A DNA stretch of 17,373 nt from an uncultured Oscillospiraceae bacterium (lineage in GTDB: Bacteria; Bacillota; Clostridia; Oscillospirales; Oscillospiraceae). The notes beneath the pieces are model-generated. The model made no database searches. It had not been told where the DNA came from and saw only the letters and a list, made by a program, of their open reading frames with translations. Each line of letters starts with the position of its first letter. Position 1 is the stretch's first letter. The position numbers and the translations under genes are program-made. The stretch is taken from NCBI GenBank assembly GCA_934636865.1, contig CAKUBI010000033.1:1-17373 (forward strand). Direction: 5' to 3'. This document shows, piece after piece, positions 1 to 7,451 of this stretch.

Positions 1-84
1 CTGCTGGGGTGGCTGATTCCTTGCATGATGTATGACAACGCAGCGAAATGCAGTGTTGTAGAGCAATTAAGGGATGCTCAATAA
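1..84 (+). CDS. possible 3' end of an unidentified gene, cut by the window edge
   Basis: Frame 1 is open from the first base to a TAA at 82-84 and gives 27 residues ending in VVEQLRDAQ. The other two plus-strand frames close within the first 33 bases. The frame stops just before a strong hairpin (102-129), so this could be the end of a gene convergent with the minus-strand gene at 136-381. Base composition is AT-richer than the rest of the window, matching the mobile-element segment. The product cannot be recognised from so short a tail, and chance openness over 84 bases is quite possible. Confidence 0.3.
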   Translation: MLGWLIPCMMYDNAAKCSVVEQLRDAQ

Positions 85-94
85 CTGTTAAGCA

Positions 95-130
95 AAAAAC
101 GGCCCTCTGCCAATGAAAAGGCAGAGGGCT
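95..130 (-). terminator. intrinsic terminator after the DUF6061-like gene
   Basis: A perfect 10-bp GC-rich stem (102-111 paired with 120-129) has an 8-base loop. Read on the minus strand it is followed by a run of six T (complement of 94-99). It lies just after the stop of the minus-strand gene at 136-381. A weaker TTTT (134-137) on the plus side means it could also stop transcripts arriving from the left. Confidence 0.85.
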
Positions 131-135
131 GAGTT

Positions 136-381
136 TTAATCTAAGGGTTTACATTCAGTTACAGTTTTTAGATAAATTTCGGGGTTTCCGTTCAAAACAA
201 GGTCTGCATATCCAATCGGGTCATTGTAGATTAGATAGTCCAGCTCTGACCGCTGATACATATTGTCAGCAACCTCATTCTCCACGGCTATTGTATCAAT
301 AGCAATCATACTGCCATCTAAGAATTTCAGTTCCACACAGGCATTATCCATGTTAAACTCACAAGAAATCAATCTATCCAT
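136..381 (-). CDS. small DUF6061-like protein
   Basis: 81 residues with no signal peptide or membrane segment. The sequence resembles the small proteins grouped as DUF6061 (core around IAIDTIAVENEVADNMYQR, then an acidic middle and a GNPEIYLKTV end); this is recalled from family knowledge, not searched. No biochemical role is known to me. The start at 381 is supported by GGAGG (388-392) six bases upstream. It begins 24 bases after the rlmD stop on the same strand, so the two are probably co-transcribed, and a terminator follows at 95-130. Base composition is clearly more AT-rich than the chromosomal genes to the right. It appears to belong to the integrated element whose edge lies in the rlmD tail. 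Confidence 0.75.
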   Translation of the reverse strand: MDRLISCEFNMDNACVELKFLDGSMIAIDTIAVENEVADNMYQRSELDYLIYNDPIGYADLVLNGNPEIYLKTVTECKPLD

Positions 382-405
382 AAGAAACCTCCATTTTGCG
401 GGATG

Positions 406-2028
406 TTAGATCATCCCAAAATATTTGAATGCTTCTCGGATTGCTTTCTCTTTTTCCGGTGGACACTGGGGCTGTCTGGAATCCTCGGACTTCGGCAGAT
501 TATAGTTCTTACCAACCCCAATCCCACATTTTCGTTTAATCTGTGAGATATAGAGGTTGGACACCTTTAACCCGGTATGCTCCAACACATACTCCTTGAT
601 CTGCGGATAGGTTGCCCCATCCTGAAATTCGGACATATCCATATCTTCCAAAGAGAACTCAACCCGAATCTTTTTCGAGTCGACCTCACCCTTGGAAAGC
701 AAGACAACCGTTTCCACATGGTCTGCGCGTGGGAACATGTCCACCGCGCAGGCGCGGACGGCGGTATAGCCTAATTCCGCAAAGCGCTTCACGTCGCGCG
801 CCATCGTCGCGCTGTCGCACGAGACGTACACGACCCGTTCCGGCTGCATCTCGGCGATGCTCTCCACCACGTCGGCGGCAAGGCCCTTGCGCGGCGGATC
901 AACGGTGATCACGTCGGGCCGCAGCCGCTCGCGCGCGAGCTTTTTCGCAACGTCGGACGCGTCGCCGCAGAAGAATTCCGCGTTCTGCACGCCGCTGCAC
1001 GCGGCGTTTTCCCGCGCATCATCGATGGCCTCGGGCACGATCTCCGCGCCGAGGACCCTCTTCGCGCGGTCCGCCATCGCGAGCGTGATGGTCCCCGCCC
1101 CGCAGTAGAGATCGAGCACCGTCTCTCCGCCCGTAAGGCCCGCAAATTCGATGGCCTTCGCGTAGAGCCGCTCGGCCTGCGCGCGGTTGACCTGATAGAA
1201 CGACGGCACGCTCAGCCGGAACGTCTTGCCGCAGAGCGTATCCTCAAGCCGGTCGCTCCCCCAGAGCGTGCGGTAGCGGTCGCCGAGAATGACGTTGCCC
1301 TTTTTCGTGTTCGTGCCGAGCACGATACCGGTGCACTTCGGGCACGCAGCGCGCAGCAGCCCGACAAGCCGGTCCTCCTTCGGCAGCTTGTCTCCGTTCA
1401 CAAGCACGCAGATAAGGCTCTCTCCCGCCGCGTTCGAGCGGACGTAGAGGTGCCGGACAAGGCCTCGCCCTGTTTTTTCATCATAGCCCGCCACATGGCA
1501 GGTCTGCATATACTCCCGCAGCGCCTCCGCTGCGGCGTCGGCCTCGGGCTTAACGAGCAGGCAGTGCTCGCACTCGATGACCTCATGCGTGCGGGCGCGG
1601 TAAAAGCCCACCGCGCCGTCCTTCGACACAGGGTACTGCGCCTTGTTGCGGTAGCGCAGCGTGTCCTGCGCGCCGAGGATCTCCTCGACCTCGACCGTGC
1701 TGCCGCCGATGCGGGACAAATTGTCCTGCACGCGCTGACGTTTGAGCCGCAGCTCCTCTTCATAGCGCATGTGCCGGTAGGTACAGCCGCCGCAGCGCGG
1801 GAAGTACGGGCAGTCCGGCGCGATGCGCGCGTCCGACGGCTCGAGCACTTTGAGTACCTTGGCAAAGGCAACGCTTCTGAGCGTTTTTAAAATGAGCACG
1901 CGGCACTTTTCGCCGCGCAGCGCGCCGTGAACGAACACAACGCGCCCGTCGATGCGCGCAACACCCATGCCGTCCTCGCCGTAGCCCTCGATGGTGACGG
2001 TATGCTCCTGATTTTTGGCAAGCTCCAT
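406..2028 (-). CDS. rlmD: 23S rRNA (uracil-5-)-methyltransferase with an element-derived C-terminal tail
   Basis: TrmA/RumA family enzyme of 540 residues that uses S-adenosylmethionine to methylate uracil C5 in 23S rRNA; Gram-positive members may act at U747 and U1939 (RlmCD). A TRAM domain covers about residues 1-60. The [4Fe-4S] ligands are Cys73, Cys79, Cys82 and probably Cys156. The SAM site is LDLYCGAGT (305-313), DPPRKG lies at 377-382, and the nucleophile is Cys404 in VSCDS. Family members normally end soon after the HVETV motif (437-441). Here about 95 further residues follow, rich in Lys and Glu, ending in YFGMI and encoded by much more AT-rich DNA. This tail looks supplied by an integrated mobile element, not native. 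The start at 2028 has an AGGAAA site upstream. A terminator hairpin sits immediately before this site. RlmC, RlmD or RlmCD cannot be told apart here. Confidence 0.93.
   Translation of the reverse strand: MELAKNQEHTVTIEGYGEDGMGVARIDGRVVFVHGALRGEKCRVLILKTLRSVAFAKVLKVLEPSDARIAPDCPYFPRCGGCTYRHMRYEEELRLKRQRVQDNLSRIGGSTVEVEEILGAQDTLRYRNKAQYPVSKDGAVGFYRARTHEVIECEHCLLVKPEADAAAEALREYMQTCHVAGYDEKTGRGLVRHLYVRSNAAGESLICVLVNGDKLPKEDRLVGLLRAACPKCTGIVLGTNTKKGNVILGDRYRTLWGSDRLEDTLCGKTFRLSVPSFYQVNRAQAERLYAKAIEFAGLTGGETVLDLYCGAGTITLAMADRAKRVLGAEIVPEAIDDARENAACSGVQNAEFFCGDASDVAKKLARERLRPDVITVDPPRKGLAADVVESIAEMQPERVVYVSCDSATMARDVKRFAELGYTAVRACAVDMFPRADHVETVVLLSKGEVDSKKIRVEFSLEDMDMSEFQDGATYPQIKEYVLEHTGLKVSNLYISQIKRKCGIGVGKNYNLPKSEDSRQPQCPPEKEKAIREAFKYFGMI
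691..720. other. probable attachment-site junction of a mobile element inside rlmD
   Basis: This stretch encodes the conserved HVETVVLLSK segment of the methyltransferase (residues 437-446). To its right the DNA is GC-rich chromosomal coding sequence. To its left (lower coordinates) the DNA becomes AT-richer, encodes a tail foreign to the family, and then a small element-type gene. The rumA/rlmD 3' end is a known integration target of some Gram-positive integrative elements. The exact crossover base cannot be set from one junction. Confidence 0.6.
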
Positions 2029-2040
2029 TGTCGTTTCCTC

Positions 2041-2074
2041 TCAGAAAAGGACTTCGCGCCGTATGGCGCGAAGT
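2041..2074 (-). terminator. terminator between the beta-CASP gene and rlmD
   Basis: A perfect 10-bp stem (2051-2060 with 2065-2074) has a GTAT loop. On the minus strand it is followed by CCTTTTC. It lies downstream of the gene ending at 2100, and its T-run runs directly into the rlmD ribosome binding site. Only 71 bases separate the genes, so rlmD may depend on read-through past this hairpin. Confidence 0.65.
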
Positions 2075-2099
2075 TCCCCTGTTATTCTTCTTTTCGCGA

Positions 2100-3695
2100 T
2101 CACTCGCGGAAGCGCTCGATCAGGCTGATGATCTGGCCCGTGAGCGCGGAGATATCCTTGTTGGGACGGCCCTTGCAGCGCTTGGCGAACGCGAGCAGCG
2201 ACTCCGCCGCCGCAATGAGCTTGGCATACAGATTGTCGGCGCGCGCCTTCTGCTGCGTGCGCTTGCGCTCGGAAATGTAGCCCTCGCTGACCATTTCGTT
2301 CGCAGCAAGGTCGTAGCACTCGGTGAATTTGGCCGCGTGCGCGTGGAAGCCGAGGGAATTGAGTTCCTCTGCAAACACGGGCGCGACGTCCTCGTCGCCG
2401 TGGACGACGAACACATGCGCGGGCTTGGGGTCAAAGGCCTTGATCCACTGCACGAGATGGTCATGGTCAGCGTGGGAGGAAAGGCCCTGGAAATTGACGA
2501 TCTTTGCCTTGACGGCGATCTCCTCGCCGAAGAGCTTGACCTTCTCCGCCCCGTCGAGCAGGCGGCGGCCCAGCGTGCCGGGCGACTGGAAGCCGACGAA
2601 CACCACCGCGCTGTTCGCGCGCCAGAGGTTGTGCTTGAGGTGGTGGCGGATACGGCCCGCGTCGCACATGCCGGAGGCGGAGAGGATGACCTTGGGCGTC
2701 GGGTCCATGTTGAGCATCTTGGATTCCTCGCTCGACTCCACCAGGTTGAGATTCGGGAAGGTGAACATGTGCGTGCCATCCTTGACGAGCTCGAGCGCGT
2801 TCTCGTCAAGATAGCCGTGCAGATCGCCGCAGAACACGGTCGTCGCCGCCTTGGCAAGGGGCGAGTCGATGTACACGGGGAAATTCGGCGTGGACTTGAC
2901 GAGCTTCTGGTCCTTGATCTCGCGGATGAAGTACAAAAGCTCCTGCGTGCGGCCCACGGCGAACGACGGGATGACGATGTTGCCGCCCTTGCCGAGCGTT
3001 TCGTCGATGATCTGCGCGAGCTCGTCGGTGTAGCTCCAGACCTCGGTGTGGTTGCGGTCGCCGTAGGTCGATTCCATCACGACGTAGTCCGCCTTTTTGA
3101 GAAGCTGCGGGTCGCGGATGATGGGCTGATCGACGTTGCCGATATCGCCGGAGAACACGAGCGTCTTGTGCACGCCGTTTTCCTCAAGCTCGAGCGTGAT
3201 GGACGCCGAGCCGAGCAGATGGCCCGCGTCGGTAAAGACCGCGCTCACGCCCTCGCAAAGATCGATCGTTTCTTCGTATTCGCAGGTCGTGACATATTTG
3301 AATACGTCCAGCGCGTCCTGCTCGGTGTAGAGCGGCTCGACATGCTCGCGGCCCGCGCGCTCGCCCTTGCGGTTTTCATACTCGGCGTCGCTTTCCTGAA
3401 TGTGGGCCGAGTCGAGCAGCATGATCTTCATGAGGTCCGCCGTCAGGCGCGTGGTGAGGATGCGGCCGTGGAAGCCGTTTTTCACCAGCAGCGGGATGCG
3501 GCCCGTATGGTCGATGTGCGCGTGGGTGACGAGCAGAATGTCGATATTGCCGGGGGCAAAGGCGAGATAGCGGTTGTCAAGCTCGTCGCGTCCCTGCTGC
3601 AGGCCGCAGTCGACAAGGATCTTCTTCCCGTTGATCTCAAGGCAGTGGCACGAGCCTGTGACGCAGCGGTCGGCCCCGTAAAAATGCAGTTTCAT
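2100..3695 (-). CDS. beta-CASP metallo-beta-lactamase, probable RNA-processing hydrolase
   Basis: 531 residues, a typical length for bacterial MBL-fold beta-CASP exo/endoribonuclease-like proteins (YsfI/CPSF73-like group). Metal ligands of the lactamase fold are visible: HAHIDH (58-63), GHLLGS with His159, and SGDIG with Asp184. The beta-CASP region runs from about 205 to 370 and starts with MESTYGD (207-213). The RMMBL end shows SSHADHD (His408) and VVHGDED (His432). The C-terminal 80 residues are helical and basic, possibly for RNA contact. The start at 3695 has AAGGAAG upstream, and a good minus-strand promoter lies at 3765-3794. The family hydrolyses RNA with two zinc ions in the cytoplasm; the precise substrate is unknown. 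It diverges from secA and ends before a terminator in front of rlmD. Confidence 0.9.
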   Translation of the reverse strand: MKLHFYGADRCVTGSCHCLEINGKKILVDCGLQQGRDELDNRYLAFAPGNIDILLVTHAHIDHTGRIPLLVKNGFHGRILTTRLTADLMKIMLLDSAHIQESDAEYENRKGERAGREHVEPLYTEQDALDVFKYVTTCEYEETIDLCEGVSAVFTDAGHLLGSASITLELEENGVHKTLVFSGDIGNVDQPIIRDPQLLKKADYVVMESTYGDRNHTEVWSYTDELAQIIDETLGKGGNIVIPSFAVGRTQELLYFIREIKDQKLVKSTPNFPVYIDSPLAKAATTVFCGDLHGYLDENALELVKDGTHMFTFPNLNLVESSEESKMLNMDPTPKVILSASGMCDAGRIRHHLKHNLWRANSAVVFVGFQSPGTLGRRLLDGAEKVKLFGEEIAVKAKIVNFQGLSSHADHDHLVQWIKAFDPKPAHVFVVHGDEDVAPVFAEELNSLGFHAHAAKFTECYDLAANEMVSEGYISERKRTQQKARADNLYAKLIAAAESLLAFAKRCKGRPNKDISALTGQIISLIERFRE

Positions 3696-3764
3696 AAAGC
3701 TTCTTCCTTTCTTATTCTTTCCTCCGCCGCCGGAGACGCATTCTCTTTCCGTAATATTTCCTGT

Positions 3765-3794
3765 ATTTTACCACAGCGTCTGTGCACTGTGCAA
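3765..3794 (-). promoter_or_regulatory. promoter for the beta-CASP hydrolase gene
   Basis: On the minus strand TTGCAC (3789-3794) and TAAAAT (3765-3770) are 18 bases apart, pointing toward the gene that starts at 3695. Confidence 0.55.
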
Positions 3795-3858
3795 GCCATG
3801 GCGGCGTCCGCGGCCGGAAATATTTACATTCCGTTCATCGTTGCAGGCCAAATTTCCT

Positions 3859-3887
3859 TTGCATATCAGGCGGCGCGATGGTATACT
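3859..3887 (+). promoter_or_regulatory. promoter for secA
   Basis: TTGCAT (3859-3864) and TATACT (3882-3887) are 17 bases apart, a near-consensus sigma-A pair. It lies 43 bases before the secA start. Confidence 0.75.
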
Positions 3888-3930
3888 CGTAAGCGTGTCA
3901 TTATGCTCCCACGAAAGGAAGTTTTTTAAT

Positions 3931-6657
3931 ATGGGTCTTTTCAGCAAAGTGTTCGGCACGTACAGTGACCGCGAACTCAAAAGCATCTACCCCATCGTTG
4001 ACAGGATCGAGGCCATGGCCGGCCAGTACGAGGCCATGAGCGACGCGCAGCTTCAGGCCAAAACGCCGGAGTTCAAGCAGCGCCTGCAAAACGGCGAAAC
4101 GCTCGACGATATCCTGCCCGAGGCCTTTGCCACCGTGCGCGAGGCATCCCGCCGCGTGCTGGGGCTGTATCCCTACCGCGTGCAGCTCGTCGGCGGCATC
4201 GTGCTGCATCAGGGCCGCATCGCCGAGATGAAGACCGGCGAAGGCAAAACGCTGGTGGCAACGCTCCCGGCGTACCTGAACGCCCTGACCGGAAACGGCG
4301 TGCACATCGTCACCGTGAACGACTACCTCGCCAAGCGAGACAGCGAGTGGATGGGCAAGGTCCACCGCTTCTTAGGCCTCACGGTCGGTCTGATCGTGCA
4401 CGACCTGACGAGCGAGCAGCGCCGCAGCGCCTACGCCGCTGACATCACCTACGGCACGAACAACGAGATGGGCTTCGACTACCTGCGCGACAACATGGCC
4501 ATCTACGCAAGCGAGCTCGTGCAGCGCGGCCACGCCTTCGCCATCGTCGATGAGGTGGACTCCATCCTGATTGATGAAGCGCGCACGCCGCTCATCATCT
4601 CCGGCATGGGCGAAAAGTCCACGGAGATGTACTCCCGCACGGAAAATCTCGTGCGCGGCTTCCGCAAGAAGGTCATCGCCGAGAGCGACGACAAGGAGGA
4701 AGAGGACGTCAACGTTGACGCCGATTACATCGTCGATGAAAAGGCCAAGACCGCGACGCTCACCGCCCGCGGCGTGAAGAAGGCTGAGGAGTACTTCGGC
4801 ATCGAAAACCTCTCCGACCCCGAAAACTCCACCATCGCCCACCACATCAACCAGGCCATCAAGGCCCACGGCACGATGAAGCGCGATATCGACTACGTCA
4901 TCAAGGACGGTGAGGTCGTCATCGTCGATGAGTTCACGGGCCGGCTGATGTTCGGCCGCCGCTACAGCGACGGTCTGCACCAGGCCATCGAGGCCAAGGA
5001 GCACGTTGAGGTCGCGCGCGAGAGCAAGACGCTCGCGACCATCACCTTCCAGAATTACTTCCGCCTGTACAGCAAGCTCTCCGGCATGACCGGTACGGCG
5101 CTGACGGAGGAAGAGGAATTCGGCACCATCTATAACCTCGATATCATCGAGGTGCCGACGAACCGCCCCCTCGCCCGTATCGACGATCACGACGTTGTTT
5201 ACAAGACCGAGGCGGCGAAGTACCGCGCCGTCATCGCGCAGGTGAAGGAATGCCACGCCAAGGGCCAGCCCGTTCTGGTCGGCACGGTGTCGATCGAGAA
5301 GAACGAAAAGCTCTCCTACCTGCTCTCCCGCGAGGGCATCAAGCATAACCTGCTGAACGCGAAGAACCACGAAAAGGAAGCTGAAATCGTCGCGCAGGCC
5401 GGTAAGCTCGGCGCGGTCACGGTCGCAACAAACATGGCCGGCCGCGGTACCGATATCATGCTCGGCGGCAACGCCGAATACATGGCGAAAAACGACCTGC
5501 GCAAGGCGGGCCTTTCCGATGAGCTGATCGCCGAGGCGACCGGCTATGCCGAAACCGACGATCAGGAGATCCTCGACGCGCGCGACATGTTCGCAAAGGC
5601 GCTCGAAAAGCACCGCGAGGAGATCCGCGGCGAGGCCGACAAGGTCCGCGAGGCGGGCGGTCTCTTTATCATCGGCACGGAGCGCCACGACTCCCGCCGT
5701 ATCGACAACCAGCTGCGCGGCCGTGCCGGCCGCCAGGGCGACCCCGGCGAAACGCGCTTCTACCTCTCGCTTGAGGACGATCTGCTGCGTCTTTTCGGCG
5801 GCGAGCGCATCACAAACCTGATGGACCGCCTGAACCTCGACGAGGATACGCCGATCGAGAACAAGACGCTCTCCAAGGCCATCGAGAACGCGCAGACGAG
5901 CGTTGAGTCCCGCAACTTCCAGTACCGCAAGAGCACGCTCGAATACGACGACGTGATGAACAAGCAGCGCGAGATCATCTACGGTCAGCGCAAGCAGGTG
6001 CTCGACGGCATGGACATCAAGCCCACGGTGCTCAACATGCTGCGCTCGAGCATCGAGAGCCAGGTCTCGCTCGCCTTCAGCGAGCAGGACAAGAGCGAGG
6101 ACGAGCTGCGGCTCGGCGCGCTCAAAAACTGTGAGGGCACCTACTTCCCGCGCGGCGCGGTGGACGCTTCCACGCTCGCCGGTCTTTCCTCCGATGAGCT
6201 GACCGACCGCTTCTACGCCGCGGCGGAGAGCTATTATGAAGCCAAGGAAGCCGCCCTCACCTCGCCCATCATGCGTGAGCTCGAGCGCGTGGTGCTGCTG
6301 CGCGTGGTCGATGAGTACTGGATGGACCACATCGACGCGATGAGCGAGCTGCGTCAGGCCATCCGCCTGCAGTCCTACGGCAACAACAAGCCCATCGACG
6401 TTTACAAGCAGGAATCGCTCACGATGTTCGAGGACATGATCTCCGCCATTCAGGGCGACACGGTGCGCCGCATCTTCTCCGCCCGCGTCAAGACCGAGAA
6501 CGAGGTCAAGCGCGAGCGCGTGGCCGACGGCATGGTGGCCTCCACCTCCGGCGACGGCACGGTGAAAAAGCAGCCGCGCAAGGTGCATAAGATTGGCCGC
6601 AACGACCCCTGCCCCTGCGGAAGCGGAAAGAAATATAAGCAGTGCTGCGGCAGATAA
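3931..6657 (+). CDS. secA: preprotein translocase ATPase SecA
   Basis: 908 residues, the ATPase motor that pushes unfolded precursors through SecYEG at the membrane. The start at ATG 3931 is chosen because AAAGGAA (3914-3920) sits 10 bases upstream and the protein then begins MGLFSKVFG, like other SecA proteins; an upstream in-frame ATG at 3841 overlaps the promoter. Walker A is MKTGEGKT (100-107) and the DEVDS Walker B box is near 206. The middle of the protein carries SGMTGTA. The second motor fold carries [19 protein letters not shown] and [11 protein letters not shown]. The protein ends with a complete SEC-C zinc motif ([13 protein letters not shown]). An acidic insert with several Glu/Asp in a row lies near residue 253, and such loops vary in the family. 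All key motifs are intact. It is a single-gene unit followed by a long palindrome. Confidence 0.98.
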   Translation: MGLFSKVFGTYSDRELKSIYPIVDRIEAMAGQYEAMSDAQLQAKTPEFKQRLQNGETLDDILPEAFATVREASRRVLGLYPYRVQLVGGIVLHQGRIAEMKTGEGKTLVATLPAYLNALTGNGVHIVTVNDYLAKRDSEWMGKVHRFLGLTVGLIVHDLTSEQRRSAYAADITYGTNNEMGFDYLRDNMAIYASELVQRGHAFAIVDEVDSILIDEARTPLIISGMGEKSTEMYSRTENLVRGFRKKVIAESDDKEEEDVNVDADYIVDEKAKTATLTARGVKKAEEYFGIENLSDPENSTIAHHINQAIKAHGTMKRDIDYVIKDGEVVIVDEFTGRLMFGRRYSDGLHQAIEAKEHVEVARESKTLATITFQNYFRLYSKLSGMTGTALTEEEEFGTIYNLDIIEVPTNRPLARIDDHDVVYKTEAAKYRAVIAQVKECHAKGQPVLVGTVSIEKNEKLSYLLSREGIKHNLLNAKNHEKEAEIVAQAGKLGAVTVATNMAGRGTDIMLGGNAEYMAKNDLRKAGLSDELIAEATGYAETDDQEILDARDMFAKALEKHREEIRGEADKVREAGGLFIIGTERHDSRRIDNQLRGRAGRQGDPGETRFYLSLEDDLLRLFGGERITNLMDRLNLDEDTPIENKTLSKAIENAQTSVESRNFQYRKSTLEYDDVMNKQREIIYGQRKQVLDGMDIKPTVLNMLRSSIESQVSLAFSEQDKSEDELRLGALKNCEGTYFPRGAVDASTLAGLSSDELTDRFYAAAESYYEAKEAALTSPIMRELERVVLLRVVDEYWMDHIDAMSELRQAIRLQSYGNNKPIDVYKQESLTMFEDMISAIQGDTVRRIFSARVKTENEVKRERVADGMVASTSGDGTVKKQPRKVHKIGRNDPCPCGSGKKYKQCCGR

Positions 6658-6686
6658 TAAACTGCTTGGAAGCAGCTTAACGAACC

Positions 6687-6728
6687 AAGGGAGGGATATC
6701 TCTTTTCAAAAGGAGATATCCCTCCCTT
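6687..6728. repeat. long perfect inverted repeat after secA
   Basis: Arms of 16 bases (6687-6702 and 6713-6728) are exactly complementary, and pairing can continue into the T/A stretch at 6703-6712, leaving almost no loop. A smaller hairpin (6662-6667 with 6670-6675) precedes it. Neither side has a proper T-run, so it is not a classic intrinsic terminator, although it may still end secA transcripts or protect their 3' end. It could be a copy of a dispersed palindromic element. The remaining bases to 6880 show nothing else recognisable. Confidence 0.7.
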
Positions 6729-6880
6729 AAACCCTCCCAGAGAAAATTTGCATTGCCGGTCTTTCCCTCCGCGATACTGCCGCGCCTGCGGAATGCACAA
6801 GCTGCTTTTTTCTCTGCGAAACGATTTGCCCCATCCTCCCCGCCCGCTGCCGCTCTGCGGCGGTAAACGAAGGTCTCCTA

Positions 6881-7159
6881 TTATGTCAGCAGCGCGGCCC
6901 ATCCGCTCAATTTCAGCCCTATCGCAAGGCCGCAGCGAAACGCGCAGTCCATATCCAGCCCCGCCGCTTCCAATTCATTGTCCGCCATTCTTTCCAGCAG
7001 CGCGCGCTCATCCGCATTCAGGCAGGCGGAGAGCTTTGCAAGCTCCTCTTCTCTGTATCGGCACGCGCTCTGATAGTCAGCCAGCTCGTCCGGCGACAAA
7101 AAGCGCTGCAAGTCATTTTCATGTCCGCTGTAATACAGCGCGTTGATGATTGACAGCAT
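6881..7159 (-). CDS. small helical protein, DUF6809-like
   Basis: 92 residues, predicted almost wholly helical, with no signal peptide or membrane segment. The layout is a short N-terminal LYY-type motif, a central charged helix pair (residues about 24-62, including a LNADERALLERM segment) and a small hydrophobic C-terminal helix with FRCGLAIGLKL. This resembles the DUF6809 family of small clostridial proteins, which have the same NEEQ-type middle and a YGFRLG-type end; this is pattern recall, not a search. The function is unknown. The start at 7159 has a strong GGAGGTG (7166-7172). It is divergent from the ribbon-helix-helix gene across a very AT-rich 113-base gap, so the two may share control. 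I cannot place a convincing promoter for it. Confidence 0.7.
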   Translation of the reverse strand: MLSIINALYYSGHENDLQRFLSPDELADYQSACRYREEELAKLSACLNADERALLERMADNELEAAGLDMDCAFRCGLAIGLKLSGWAALLT

Positions 7160-7178
7160 TTTCTCACCTCCCTCGTCA

Positions 7179-7192
7179 ATAATATATATTAT
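7179..7192. repeat. AT-only palindrome in the divergent gap
   Basis: A perfect 14-base self-complementary A/T sequence lies between the two divergent genes. It could be an easily melted site or a regulator half-site; it may equally be chance in very AT-rich DNA. Confidence 0.4.
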
Positions 7193-7256
7193 ATATGCAC
7201 TATTTGCAACCAGTTGTTTTTCACAAATCCGCCCGTATAATATGTACTATATTGCA
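7193..7256 (+). promoter_or_regulatory. promoter with two flanking repeats, ahead of the ribbon-helix-helix gene
   Basis: TTGTTT (7214-7219) and TATAAT (7236-7241) are 16 bases apart. Two similar words flank this promoter: ATATGCACTAT plus TTGCA at 7193-7208 and ATATGTACTAT-A-TTGCA at 7240-7256. They differ by one substitution and one inserted base. The second overlaps the last bases of the -10 box. This layout fits autoregulation by the small DNA-binding protein encoded next, though binding is inferred. Confidence 0.5.
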
Positions 7257-7272
7257 TAAGGTGGTGTAAATT

Positions 7273-7443
7273 ATGGCTGAACCCCTGCTGGTCAACCGCA
7301 CAAGATTTACCTCTTCGCTCGCCAATGAGCTTGTCGAGCCGTTCAACGCGCTGGCAAAGGAAACACGCATCCCCAAGTCCCGGCTTCTCGACATTGCCAT
7401 TGAAGATCTGCTGAAAAAGTACGATCGATCCCCCAATAAGTAA
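7273..7443 (+). CDS. 56-residue ribbon-helix-helix protein
   Basis: A short ORF with a clear start: AAGGTGG (7258-7264) lies eight bases before the ATG. The residues fit the ribbon-helix-helix (CopG/Arc/MetJ-like) fold. A short strand with LLVNRTRFTSSL (5-16) leads into helix A, ELVEPFNALAKET (19-31), and, after IPKSRLL, helix B, DIAIEDLLKKY (40-50). The IPKSRLLDIAI turn is typical of this fold. Such proteins dimerise and bind short DNA repeats, usually repressing their own operon. The stop codon overlaps the AAGGAGG site of pgeF, so the two genes are transcribed and probably translated together. No toxin partner is seen, so a lone regulator is more likely than an antitoxin. Confidence 0.75.
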   Translation: MAEPLLVNRTRFTSSLANELVEPFNALAKETRIPKSRLLDIAIEDLLKKYDRSPNK

Positions 7444-7451
7444 GGAGGCAC

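Noticed and set aside
2028..3929. 633-residue plus-strand open frame opposite the beta-CASP gene
   Set aside because: It mirrors the codon pattern of the real minus-strand gene, has no family features and runs across the divergent promoters.
3841..3930. Upstream in-frame extension of SecA by 30 residues
   Set aside because: The extension overlaps the secA promoter and has no ribosome site; the ATG at 3931 has both a ribosome site and the normal SecA N-terminus.
4372..6588. 738-residue minus-strand open frame opposite secA
   Set aside because: It is an antisense shadow of a GC-rich gene: Val/Leu/Ala/Asp-heavy with no recognisable motifs, while SecA on the other strand is unambiguous.
7273..7443. 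The ribbon-helix-helix protein as antitoxin of a toxin-antitoxin pair
   Set aside because: The gene behind it is pgeF, a full-length cell-wall enzyme, and no toxin-like small protein is adjacent on the same strand.
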